From an uncultured Acidobacteriota bacterium (GTDB taxonomy: Bacteria; Acidobacteriota; UBA6911; RPQK01; JAJDTT01): a stretch of DNA of 61,143 nt. Below, one piece after another: positions 36,410 through 44,333 of the stretch. The stretch lies in NCBI GenBank assembly GCA_951812665.1, contig CATOST010000011.1, forward strand, positions 1-61,143, written 5' to 3'. Position numbers and translations under genes: made by a program. A model generated the notes under the pieces. It was not told where the DNA came from and ran no database searches. It saw nothing but the letters and a program-made list of their open reading frames with translations. Numbering within the stretch: position 1 is the stretch's first letter; every line of letters starts with the position of its first letter.

Positions 36410-37162
36410 TTGGCTGGAAAGCAGATCACACTGGTCGACGACCGGGACTGGCCGCAGGCGGGGTTCGGCTTCGAGCTCCCGATCCGTCCCGAGTCGTGCG
36501 CACTGGGGGTGATCGACGTCCAACACTACGCCCTGGACAGCGAAGGCCATCTGGCCCACACCGTGGAGTCCAGCGGTAGCCCGGTCTTCAACGATTTCTC
36601 GCTTCAAGCAGAGCGAATGGTGGCCAACCTCCGGCAACTTCTCGCCGCCTTCAGGGAGCGGGACCGGCCGGTGGTGTACACGCGCCATGGCGCGTTTCTG
36701 CCGGGCGGCCCGGACCTGATCGTCCGGCGGCGGGGGCGGGAGGAGGTAGCAGTCTCCTCCGGCGACGGCTCATCGGGCCATATGGCGGTTCGCGGGGATC
36801 CGGGACACGAGATCCTGGATCAGGTGGCGCCCCGGAAGGGAGACCTGGTCCTGGACAAGAACACCAGCAGCGCCTTCCACAGCGCCCCCATGGATCTTCT
36901 CCTGCGCAACCTGAAGGTGGAGACCCTGGTCTTGACCGGTCTGGCGACGGATCAGTGCGTCCTGGCCACGGCCATCGACGCCGCAGACCGGGGATTCCAC
37001 GTCATCATGGCCGCCGATGCCTGCGCCGGTTTCGACCCCGGTAGCGCCGAAGCCGTGCAGATCCTCTTCGGCCGGGTCTGGGGCTATGTTATGCAGACCG
37101 AGGACATCATCCACTGGCTGCGAACCGGAGCGGAGCCGGCCCGCACCCGCTTGCCGGCGTGA
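36410..37162 (+). CDS. Isochorismatase-family cysteine hydrolase
   Basis: A 250-residue hydrolase of the isochorismatase/nicotinamidase fold. The catalytic triad is visible as Asp in GVIDVQHYAL, Lys in VLDKNTSSAF and Cys in LATDQCVLATAIDAADRGF. I chose the TTG at 36410 because GGAGG lies 5 bases upstream; another TTG at 36368 has no site. TATAAC at 36382-36387 may be the -10 box. Members hydrolyse amides such as carbamoyl, ureido or nicotinamide compounds; the exact substrate is unclear. Confidence 0.85.
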   Translation: MAGKQITLVDDRDWPQAGFGFELPIRPESCALGVIDVQHYALDSEGHLAHTVESSGSPVFNDFSLQAERMVANLRQLLAAFRERDRPVVYTRHGAFLPGGPDLIVRRRGREEVAVSSGDGSSGHMAVRGDPGHEILDQVAPRKGDLVLDKNTSSAFHSAPMDLLLRNLKVETLVLTGLATDQCVLATAIDAADRGFHVIMAADACAGFDPGSAEAVQILFGRVWGYVMQTEDIIHWLRTGAEPARTRLPA

Positions 37163-37175
37163 CCGCCAAAACCTG

Positions 37176-37562
37176 TTATTCGTGGTCAGAGGCCAAAGGC
37201 TTCAACCTGCGCTTACCGCTGCAACCCCCCTCCGAAACCGGGGGGCCACCAACGACCCAGACGACCTCGTCTGTCAGCACCCGGGCAAAACGGCCTCCCC
37301 GCCGTTGCAACCGCTCCCATTCCTCGGCGGTATAGACCAGAAGGTCGGCGGGAACCGGCAAGCGCTCGTAGGGCCAGTCCCTTGCCCGTTCGAGATACGA
37401 AGCCTCGCTGTGCTCCACGATTGCGATGAGATCGATGTCGCTTCCGAACGCTGCCTCGTTTCGCGCGTAGGACCCGAAGTAGCCAAGGGCAGCAAGATCG
37501 GGGCGGGCTTCGGCCTGGGCATCGGCCCACTCCTTTAGTGCACGCAAAACGGTCTCAGCCAC
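37176..37562 (-). CDS. MNT-type nucleotidyltransferase antitoxin
   Basis: A 128-residue minimal nucleotidyltransferase. The signature GS-x10-DxD is intact: Gly30-Ser31 in YFGSYARNE and Asp42/Asp44 in SDIDLIAI. Characterised MntA antitoxins modify their HEPN toxin with AMP using these residues. The GTG at 37562 overlaps the HEPN stop by 8 bases; ATGs at 37604 or 37646 would give longer versions overlapping HEPN further. The gene is the second in the pair, a common order. Confidence 0.85.
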   Translation of the reverse strand: MAETVLRALKEWADAQAEARPDLAALGYFGSYARNEAAFGSDIDLIAIVEHSEASYLERARDWPYERLPVPADLLVYTAEEWERLQRRGGRFARVLTDEVVWVVGGPPVSEGGCSGKRRLKPLASDHE

Positions 37563-37944
37563 CGGCCAGCGTTTTATGTACGAAGTCGAGGACGTTACGG
37601 GCATGAGAAACTGCCTGAGAGCTTTGAAGTGATCCGTAGTGTTCAAAGGCCGGACCTTCCACGTGTCCGTTCGGATACCGGGCCGGGACGTAATAGTTGT
37701 CCAGGATCCGCGCCCCTTCGATCAGATCGGCGGACGGAGGCGGGGAAAGTTGGCTCAAGAGCCTCGATATGACGTGACCCCAGGCTTCCTGCCCCTGAGC
37801 CAAGTGGAGCGCCTTGACCGCCTTATCACCGGCTTGGTGCGCCGCAAAACACGCCCAGTCGTGTCGGCCGTCCCGTTGCGAGGCAAGGGCCTGCTCAAGA
37901 TCGTGTTCCGCCTGCGCGAGCCAATCTCTCCATCGCTGAGTCAT
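37555..37944 (-). CDS. HEPN-domain toxin
   Basis: A 129-residue all-helical HEPN protein starting at the ATG at 37944 (MTQRWRDWLAQAEHDLEQAL). The RNase motif is present as Arg116-x6-His123 (ARNVLDFVHK), within the Rx4-6H range. A longer frame upstream would run through the tandem hairpin array and is rejected. With the overlapping MNT gene it forms a HEPN-MNT TA system: HEPN cleaves RNA, MNT neutralises it by nucleotidylation. Confidence 0.85.
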   Translation of the reverse strand: MTQRWRDWLAQAEHDLEQALASQRDGRHDWACFAAHQAGDKAVKALHLAQGQEAWGHVISRLLSQLSPPPSADLIEGARILDNYYVPARYPNGHVEGPAFEHYGSLQSSQAVSHARNVLDFVHKTLAGG

Positions 37945-38033
37945 GCTCGGCTCCAGTGAGGACTCTCCAGCGGATGCCGCGGAAAGCGTCGATCGGCCAA
38001 CCCCAATCTCCACATTGTAACGTGGGCGCGCCG

Positions 38034-38250
38034 GAGGCGACTTTCTTGTCGCCCACTGGGAGGGACGGCTTTCTTGCCGCCCACCGGGAGGGGCGGTTTT
38101 CTTGCCGCCCACCGGGAGGGGCGGTTTTCTTGCCGCCCACCGGGAGGGGCGGTTTTCTTGCCGCCCACCGGGAGGGGCGGTTTTCTTGCCGCCCACTGGG
38201 AAAGGCGGTTTTCTTGCCGCCCACTGGGACATGCGACTTTTTTTTCGCCT
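38034..38250. repeat. Tandem array of 28-bp hairpin units (about eight copies)
   Basis: Units of 28 bp, each a GGGCGG-type stem, TTTTCTTG-type loop and CCGCCC stem followed by ACCGGGAG or ACTGGGAG. Units 3-5 (38088-38171) look identical; unit 1 (GCGAC...GTCGC), unit 2 (GGACGG), unit 7 (GAAAGG) and unit 8 (partial) diverge at the edges. There are no unique spacers, so it is not CRISPR. It fills most of the 324-bp gap between the HEPN gene and the first duplicated Gfo/Idh/MocA gene and belongs to the dispersed hairpin family. Confidence 0.85.
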
Positions 38251-38268
38251 GCTCTTCTGTCGTTGCTG

Positions 38269-39400
38269 TCAGCCCAGATCCTGCGTCCGGCCGGTCTCGG
38301 CAGACCGGTAGCCGGCGAATATCACCCGCATCAAGTGGAGGCACTCCTCTGCAGTCATGGGAGCCGGGGCCAGTCCCCGGGTGAAATCCACGGCAGCCTG
38401 GATCAGGGTTCCGTACAGGTTGGGGTCGTCCTGATAGTAGAAGAGTTGGACTCCCCGGGGAGCGTCGGGGTGGGTCGAGTACCATTTCAAGGGCTCGCCC
38501 GAGGGCAGGTCCAGGTGCATCCAGCCCTTGGAACCCCAGAGCCGGATCTGGTTCTGGTAGAAGCGGTCCAGGTAGTAGCCGGCGTTGAGCGTCCCCACCA
38601 ATCCTCCGCGCATGCGAAACGTGACGACGGCGGCGTCCTCCACTTCGATGGGTTGACCTCCCACGTTCTCGCAGAGGGCCGAGATCCGGTCGATTCTGTC
38701 TTCGATCAGGTACTGCAGGACGTCCAGGTAGTGGATGCCGTGGTAGATGAGCTTCCCGCCCCCCGCCTTGGCCTTGGATGCCACCCACAAGCCATGGTAT
38801 TCGGGGCGGGTCAGCCGGGTCTGGTCCGCGATCCAGTCCATGGTGGCCGAGTAGGGCTTTCCCAGGTAGCCCTTTTGGATGAGCTCCCGGGCCTTCCGTA
38901 TCGCCTGACTCACGCGTGTCGACATGGCCAGCATCAGCTCCCGTCCTTGCGACTGGGCCAGCGGCACCAGCGGCTCGAAGTCTTCCAACCGGGGCGCAGC
39001 CCGGCTTCTCGGTGATGACGTGAGAGCCGGCCTCCAGCGCCATTCGGATGGCGGGAGGGGAGTGATGGCCTTCCAGCGTCACCACCACCAGCTCGGGCCG
39101 GGCCTTCTGCAACATTTCCCCGTGGCTCCGATAGAGACCCTCCAACCGATCGCCCAGGATGGACTTGGCCTGGTCGAACTTCTTCCCGGTCGGATCCGAG
39201 ACCGCGACACGGCCCACGCCGCGGGCGCTCGCGAACCCTTGCAGGTAACTGCCGAGGTGTCCGCCCGTCGCCTCGGTCAGCACTCCTGCCGAGATGGGCC
39301 CTTCCGATCCAGCCCAAACTCGGCTGGCGTTTCCGGGAACGGCGGCCAGCGCCGCCAGTCCGCTGAGAGCTCTTCGTCTGGAGATTTGTTGGCGTTTCAT
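38269..39400 (-). pseudogene. TAT-exported Gfo/Idh/MocA oxidoreductase, copy 1, frameshifted
   Basis: Begins at the ATG at 39400 with a twin-arginine-like leader (SRRRALSGLAALAAVPGNA), then a Rossmann domain and the conserved Lys in VITEKPGCA. At the GGGG run 38991-38994 there is one base more than in the sister copy (GGG), and the frame is lost; the correct reading resumes as EDFEPLVPLAQSQGRELML and runs intact to the stop at 38269. Removing one G gives about 376 residues, normal for this periplasmic branch. The lesion is either a recent mutation or a base-calling error in a G run. The second copy, 2.5 kb away in the same direction, has three lesions. Confidence 0.8.
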
Positions 39401-39473
39401 GGAGCCAGCATATGTCAAGCAGCTCAACCGGGCGAATGGGCCATCCATATCTCTTTACGGTAACGTACTTTAT

Positions 39474-39492
39474 TGGACCCTGATGCGGTCCA
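39474..39492. promoter_or_regulatory. Inverted repeat upstream of Gfo/Idh/MocA copy 1
   Basis: TGGACC, 7 bases, GGTCCA: a perfect 6-bp dyad 74-92 bp upstream of the copy 1 start and 65 bp before the divergent small gene at 39558. It could be an operator for either. The corresponding region of copy 2 shows no such dyad. Confidence 0.35.
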
Positions 39493-39557
39493 TAGCATCC
39501 TTCCATTCTAGTCCCTGAGCGCGCTCTTTTCGGGCTTGGTAGAATCATCCCAAATCC

Positions 39558-39824
39558 ATGGCGGAGGAGATCGCCCAGATCATATTCATGGACAAGCCGA
39601 AGAGCGAGTACGAGCGATTCCAACAACAACAATTTGGCGAATTGGAACGTCTGAACGCAATGCGGAAGAAGCGCGAGAGGAGAGAGCGAATGGTGGAGTG
39701 GCTGAAGGATGATAAGAACCTGGATCTGCTTCTTAAAAATTGTCGCGATGCCGGCTGGACATTCAGTAATCGGGAATATGCGCGAAAAGTTCTTCCAGAC
39801 TACTCGTTCCGCTTCCGTGACTGA
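39558..39824 (+). CDS. Small charged protein of unknown function, low GC
   Basis: An 88-residue, highly charged, probably helical protein, MAEEIAQIIFMDKPKSEYE then Gln-rich RFQQQQFGEL and a basic stretch MRKKRERRERMVEWL. Not recognised. Its base composition is visibly more AT-rich than the surroundings (CAA repeats), suggesting separate origin. No good ribosome site precedes the ATG; the second Met (residue 11) is no better. The next gene begins 29 bp downstream on the same strand. Confidence 0.5.
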   Translation: MAEEIAQIIFMDKPKSEYERFQQQQFGELERLNAMRKKRERRERMVEWLKDDKNLDLLLKNCRDAGWTFSNREYARKVLPDYSFRFRD

Positions 39825-39853
39825 TTGGAAAGGCAATCAAGGGAAGGACTCAG

Positions 39854-40105
39854 ATGACCGTAGATACCCTCACCATCACCCGCCAACTGGTCTCCGCCGG
39901 ATTTGATCGGCAGCAAACGGAAGCCGTTGCTGATGCGCTCCGGGAAGCCAACCGAGACTTGGTCACCAAGGATGACCTGGAGAGTGCGGTCGCGCCGTTG
40001 GCCACCCGAGCCAGCCTCTACCGCGCCCTCTGGCTCCAGACCGGAGCTATCGTGGCCGCCGTTGCCGGACTCCGTGCCATCGTGTCGAGACTCCCATCCT
40101 CCTGA
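39854..40105 (+). CDS. Small DUF1640-like protein with C-terminal membrane segment
   Basis: An 83-residue protein: an amphipathic helix (TITRQLVSAGFDRQQTEAVA), an acidic linker (LVTKDDLESAVAPL), and a hydrophobic C-terminal segment (LWLQTGAIVAAVAGLRAIV). The pattern matches small bacterial DUF1640/CCDC90-like proteins, which form coiled-coil membrane anchors. GGAAGGA lies 6 bases before the ATG at 39854. Function unknown; likely co-transcribed with the gene at 39558. Confidence 0.65.
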   Translation: MTVDTLTITRQLVSAGFDRQQTEAVADALREANRDLVTKDDLESAVAPLATRASLYRALWLQTGAIVAAVAGLRAIVSRLPSS

Positions 40106-40145
40106 GGTAATTGCTCATGCACCATCTGTTCCTCCTGCCCCTTGT

Positions 40146-40433
40146 GTGCCCTTCTTGTTACTCTACGAAGCATTGAAAGCGATTGCATGGATGCTGACTC
40201 GACTAGGGGAAACTGCTTTGTATTGGTGGGACCGTCGGTCGCCCTCTCCGGGGAAGCTGTTGAACTATCGCTATCGCCACCACCCTGGCTCGCGACTCCG
40301 TGCGGATCGTCACCGCTGTGGCGGATGTGGCAAGCAGACTAACCTGGTTGAATGGCTCTTATCCTTCTCCCTGCCCGAGTGCTTCGAGTGTCGGAGGCGA
40401 CGGACGTCCACATGGGCAACTCGTCGGCATTGA
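40146..40433 (+). CDS. Possible small zinc-ribbon protein
   Basis: A 95-residue reading from a GTG at 40146. It has a hydrophobic helix (FLLLYEALKAIAWMLTRLG) and a paired CxxC motif: RCGGCGKQ and, 18 residues on, ECFECRRRR, as in zinc ribbons. No Shine-Dalgarno is visible and the family is not recognised, so this could be chance or a remnant. It follows the DUF1640-like gene by 40 bp in the same direction. Confidence 0.35.
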   Translation: MPFLLLYEALKAIAWMLTRLGETALYWWDRRSPSPGKLLNYRYRHHPGSRLRADRHRCGGCGKQTNLVEWLLSFSLPECFECRRRRTSTWATRRH

Positions 40434-40770
40434 GCACCCAATTCGGGTCTTTAAGTGGGACCGTCACCACGACAGGCGGGAATTTCGAGAGGTTACCGAA
40501 GGGCAAATCCTTTCTTCTCTCAGAGGGGCGCCAGCCCCTCGTCTTCGGTGGCCGATCCGCCCCTCTTGGACATCCTTTATCGGGGTCTGAGACGATCCCA
40601 AAGCATCCTTCCCTTCCGCACCGAAATGAATTCGCGGCCCGCGGCGAAGGGACTTTTACCCGAGCCGCGGTGGATCGGAACTCCGGCCAGCCGCTCGGTG
40701 GCCGGAATGTGTAGAGTGGGGACTGCCGTCCCCCCTGCCCCCCTGGTCGGCGGTTGGAAACCGCCGCTTG
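40434..40770. other. 337-bp gap without a convincing gene
   Basis: No reading frame with a ribosome site or recognisable protein. It contains GAGGGGC-GCCA-GCCCCTC near 40520 and, at its end, the hairpin pair 40718-40765. A short stretch near 40600 (AAAGCATCCTTCC) resembles the region upstream of copy 1 (CATAGCATCCTTCC near 39491), perhaps a trace of the segment duplication. Confidence 0.5.
40718..40765. repeat. Hairpin pair of the dispersed family
   Basis: GGGGAC-TGCC-GTCCCC (40718-40733) and GGCGGTT-GGA-AACCGCC (40749-40765), immediately 3' of the second Gfo/Idh/MocA copy. It occupies the same relative position as the 28-bp array does behind copy 1. Confidence 0.65.
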
Positions 40771-41910
40771 TCAGCCCAGATCCTGGGTTCGGCCGGTCTC
40801 GGCGGACCGGGTAGCCCGCGAAGATCACTCGCATCAGGTGCAGGCACTCCTCGGCGGTCATGGGGGGCGGGGCCTGGCCGCGCGTGAAGTCCACGGCGGC
40901 GTGGACCAGGGCTCTGTACCGGTCGCTGGGGGTGTCCTGATAGTCGAAGAGTTGGACTCCCCGGGGAGCGTCCGGGTGGGTCGAGTACCACTTCAAGGGC
41001 TCGCCCGAGGTCAGCTCCAGGTGCATCCAGCCCTTGGATCCCCAGAGACGGATCTGATTCTGTTTGGAGCGGTCCAGATAGTAGCCGGCGTTGAGCGTCC
41101 CCACCCATCCTCCGCGCATGCGAAACGTGACGACGGCGGCGTCCTCCACCGTCGATGGGTTGTCCGCCCACGTTTTCGCAGAGGGTCGAGATCCGGTCGA
41201 TTCTGTCGCCGGTCAGGTACTGCAGAACGTCCAGGTAGTGGATGCCGTGGTAGATGAGCTTCCCACCTCCTGCCTTTGGCCTTGGAAGCCACCCATAAGC
41301 TGTGGAATTCGGGGCGGGTCAGCCGGGTCTGGTCCGCGATCCAGTCCATGGTGGCCGAGTACGGCTTTCCCAGGTAGCCCTTACGGATGAGCTCCCGGGC
41401 TTTCCGTATCGCCTGACTCATCCGTGTCTGCATGGCCAGCATCAGTTCCCTGTTTTGCGTCTGGGCCAACGGCGCCAGCGGCTCGAAGTCTTCCAACCGG
41501 GCGCAGCCCGGCTTCTCGGTGAGGACGTGGCTGCCGGCCTCCAGCGCCATTCGGATGGCGGGAGGGGAGTGATGGCCTTCCAAAGCCACGACCACCAGCT
41601 TGGGCCGGGCCTTCTGAAGCAGCTCCAGATGGCTCCGGTAGAGCCTTTCCAGACGATCGCCAAGGATGGCCTTGGCCTGGTCGAACTTCTTCCCGGTGGG
41701 GTCGGAGACCGCGACGCGAGCCACGCCGTGGGAGCTCGCGAATCCTTGCAAGAATTGGCGGAGATGGCCGCCGCCGGTCGCCTCGGTCAGCACGCCCGCC
41801 GAGATAGGCTCTTCCGATCCGGCCCAAATCCGGCTGGCATTTGCGGGAACAGCGGCCAGCGCCGCCAGTCCGCCGAGAGCTTGTCGCCGGGAAATCGGTT
41901 GGCGATTCAT
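40771..41910 (-). pseudogene. TAT-exported Gfo/Idh/MocA oxidoreductase, copy 2, three frameshifts
   Basis: Paralogue of 38269-39400 in the same orientation, starting MNRQPISRRQALGGLAAL at 41910. Against copy 1 it has one extra base at each of three places: TTT at 41275-41277 (copy 1 TT), around 41149-41152 next to GGQPI/MEDAAVVTF, and GGG at 40809-40811. Each shifts the frame by one. The protein text between lesions stays highly similar to copy 1, including EKPGCARLEDFEPL, YLGKPYSATMDWIADQTRL and GWMHLELTSGEPLKWYSTHP. Three independent lesions favour true pseudogene decay after duplication, though insertion errors in runs cannot be excluded. Confidence 0.8.
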
Positions 41911-42072
41911 GGCGCCAGGATATCAACGGAGGCAGAGTCGGGCGAGTGCGCTCCCGGCGGCGTTTCCCCGGTTCACCCGCACCTCGACTTGACCGCGGGA
42001 CAATATCATCGGATGTTCGAAGCGGACTCGGTGCAAGTCAGGGCAACTCCGTTTCGGAAGGGAAGGAGAATG

Positions 42073-43722
42073 ATGAAAGCCGATGCTTCGGGAACCGCCC
42101 GTATCGACGGACGACGGGCCCACCCCCGCGTCGTCCGGCTCTTGGCCGGCCTGCTCTGTTTGCCTTGTTTCTCAGGACTGGAGGCTTCCAACTCCGCGGT
42201 CGTGGAGATCGGGAACCGGAAGCAGCTGTTTCTGGATCGCCACGTGGTGGAGAGTCTGACCCACGCCAAACGGGTCCTCAATCCGGCGGCCAAGCATCCG
42301 GTGAACCCTCTGGTCATGCCGGACCGGCCCTGGGAAGGCCATTATCTCGGGCTGGGTAGGGTTCTCTATGACGAGGACCGAAAAGTTTTCAGGATGTGGT
42401 ACGGGAGCACGGACCGCTTCGCTGCCAAGAAAGGGGGAGATCGGCTCCGTCCCTACCGTTGGGACTGGTCGGTGGAGGATGGCCGGGCGGTCCGCCGGAA
42501 GGTGGAGGAAATCTACGGGTACAGCGAATACGCCGGGCGCAACGATTGGATCGGACTCTACGCCGAATCCACGGACGGGATCCACTGGAAGAAGCCGAAT
42601 TTGGGTCTGGTGGAATTCCAGGGTTCCCGCGACAACAACATGTTGCCCGCCGGCGAGTACGTCCCCGGCCATTACGATCCCTATGAGCCGGACCCGAACA
42701 AGCGCTACAAGAAGGTTGTGCGGCGCGTGTCGAGCATAGCTCCGAAGAACGACCCGGGTCTGTACGCCTGGGACGGCGTGCAGGTCGACTTCTTCCATTC
42801 CCCCGACGGGATCAACTGGACGCCATACCCGGACAATCCCCGAACCGTGGGGGAGGGGGACCCCTGGTGGTTGCGGCGTTGGGGCGGGTTTGTCGCCAAC
42901 TGGGACCCCATCGGACAGCACTACGTGAAGTTCCAGGAAAACTGCCTTCACCGGTACTGCCCCCTGGGAATCCGGGTCATCGGCCGGGCCCAGAGCCCCG
43001 ACATGATGCACTGGACCGAGATGGAGACGATCATGGTTCCGGACCAGGATGATGACCCCGACACCGAGTTCTATGGGATGCCGGTCTTCTACTACGAGGG
43101 GCTCCGGATTGGGCTGGTCTGGATCTTCCGGACCACCAACACCCTGCATTATCCGCAGTTGGCGGTAAGCCGGGACGGAGTCCGGTTCGAGCGCGAGTTC
43201 CGTGAGCCCCTGATCAGGGTGGGGGACTACGGCGACTTCGACGAGAGCACCGTCTATGTTCGGACTCCTCTGGTCCACGACGGGCAGATCCGGATCTACT
43301 ACTACGGGGGAAACTGGAGAGGACCGGAGGCTCTCTATGCCAAGGGCGACCGGGCCATCTTTGCCGTGGGTCTGGCGACCCTCCCGGAGGACGGATTCGT
43401 CTCCGTCGACTCGGGCAAGACTCGCCCCGGCGAGCTGGTGACCCGGCCCCTGCGGTTCCAGGGCAGGGAGTTGGTGGTGAACCTGGAGGCGGCCAAGCAC
43501 AACCACGGTTCCGGCCGGCCCCAGGTCCGGGTGGAGTTGCTGGGAGTCTCCCACGAACCCATTGAGGGCTTCCTTCTCCAGGAGTCCGACCCGGTGGGGA
43601 CCACCGGCCGGCACGTCATGAGTTGGCAGGGACGAAACGACGTTAGCCGCCTGGCCGGGCAGACGGTCCGGCTCCGGTTCTCCATGAAGAACTCCAAGCT
43701 CTACTCCTTCCAATTCCGGTAG
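42073..43722 (+). CDS. Secreted GH32/GH43-like five-bladed propeller protein
   Basis: A 549-residue exported protein. The ATG at 42073 has GGAAGGAG upstream, and a hydrophobic signal segment (VVRLLAGLLCLPCFSGLEA) follows. The body has KQLFLDRHVVESL, KVFRMWYGSTDRF, AESTDGIHWKKPNLGLVEF, FFHSPDGINWTPYPDNP, VFRMW-type blades, and ends in KLYSFQFR. It aligns along its length with the C-terminal half of the 917-residue protein at 28248-31001, so this is the stand-alone form. Likely a periplasmic or extracellular glycosidase-like enzyme; catalytic residues not assigned. Confidence 0.78.
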   Translation: MKADASGTARIDGRRAHPRVVRLLAGLLCLPCFSGLEASNSAVVEIGNRKQLFLDRHVVESLTHAKRVLNPAAKHPVNPLVMPDRPWEGHYLGLGRVLYDEDRKVFRMWYGSTDRFAAKKGGDRLRPYRWDWSVEDGRAVRRKVEEIYGYSEYAGRNDWIGLYAESTDGIHWKKPNLGLVEFQGSRDNNMLPAGEYVPGHYDPYEPDPNKRYKKVVRRVSSIAPKNDPGLYAWDGVQVDFFHSPDGINWTPYPDNPRTVGEGDPWWLRRWGGFVANWDPIGQHYVKFQENCLHRYCPLGIRVIGRAQSPDMMHWTEMETIMVPDQDDDPDTEFYGMPVFYYEGLRIGLVWIFRTTNTLHYPQLAVSRDGVRFEREFREPLIRVGDYGDFDESTVYVRTPLVHDGQIRIYYYGGNWRGPEALYAKGDRAIFAVGLATLPEDGFVSVDSGKTRPGELVTRPLRFQGRELVVNLEAAKHNHGSGRPQVRVELLGVSHEPIEGFLLQESDPVGTTGRHVMSWQGRNDVSRLAGQTVRLRFSMKNSKLYSFQFR

Positions 43723-43771
43723 GCGGAAGAGGTTCCCATGGGAACCTGGCGCAAAAGCGAGTAAGCTGGAA

Positions 43772-44257
43772 ATGATGTCGTCGTTCAAGCGCGAAGAGGC
43801 TCTAAGACTGCTGGAGGAAGGGACCCGGCGGCATCAGCACGGGGACATCGAAGGCGCCAAGGAGAAGTACAAGGAGTCGATCCAAGTGCATCCCACCGCC
43901 GACGCCCACACTTTCCTGGGTTGGATGTACGGAATTCAGGGGCGTCTCCGGCTGGCCATCCGGCATTGCAAGATCGCCATCGACCTGGATCCCGATTTCG
44001 GCAACCCCTACAACGACATCGGGGTCTATCTGATGCAGCAGAATCGGCTGGACGAGGCCGAGCCCTGGCTGCGCCGGGCCATGCAGGCCGGGCGCTACGA
44101 GCCGCGCCAGTTCCCGCATCTCAACATGGGGCGGATTCATCTGGCACGGAAGGAGTACGGGAAGGCCCTCGAGGAGTTCCGCCGCGCCCTCCGGCGCGCG
44201 CCCGAAGATCGGACCGCCGCGGCGGCGTTTCGGGACTTGGTGGGAAAATTGAATTGA
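43772..44257 (+). CDS. TPR-repeat protein
   Basis: A 161-residue protein made of about four tetratricopeptide units: LLEEGTRRHQHGDIEGAKEK, HTFLGWMYGIQGRLRLAIRH, PYNDIGVYLMQQNRLDEAEP and LNMGRIHLARKEYGKALEEF. No signal peptide, so probably a cytoplasmic scaffold. Double ATG at 43772/43775. It follows the glycosidase-like gene by 49 bp and precedes the symporter by 76 bp, all in one direction. Confidence 0.85.
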   Translation: MMSSFKREEALRLLEEGTRRHQHGDIEGAKEKYKESIQVHPTADAHTFLGWMYGIQGRLRLAIRHCKIAIDLDPDFGNPYNDIGVYLMQQNRLDEAEPWLRRAMQAGRYEPRQFPHLNMGRIHLARKEYGKALEEFRRALRRAPEDRTAAAAFRDLVGKLN

Positions 44258-44333
44258 CGGTCGGCGCCGACAGGGCGTGACCTCGCCCGGTGACGTTGGG
44301 CGCCTGGGACGAAAAGGCGAAAGGAGAGACCGT

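Noticed and set aside
38034..38250. CRISPR array
   Set aside because: The 28-bp units are directly adjacent with no unique spacers and no cas genes nearby; it is a tandem hairpin repeat.
39409..39414. TTGACA on the minus strand as the promoter of Gfo/Idh/MocA copy 1
   Set aside because: It lies only about 9 bases before the start codon, so transcription would begin inside the gene.
37895..39448. 517-residue continuous frame
   Set aside because: Only its N-terminal third is the real Gfo/Idh/MocA protein; after the G-run insertion it is out of frame and then reads through the hairpin array.
40352..40714. 120-residue frame in the gap after the zinc-ribbon reading
   Set aside because: No recognisable sequence, no ribosome site, and it runs through hairpin repeats.
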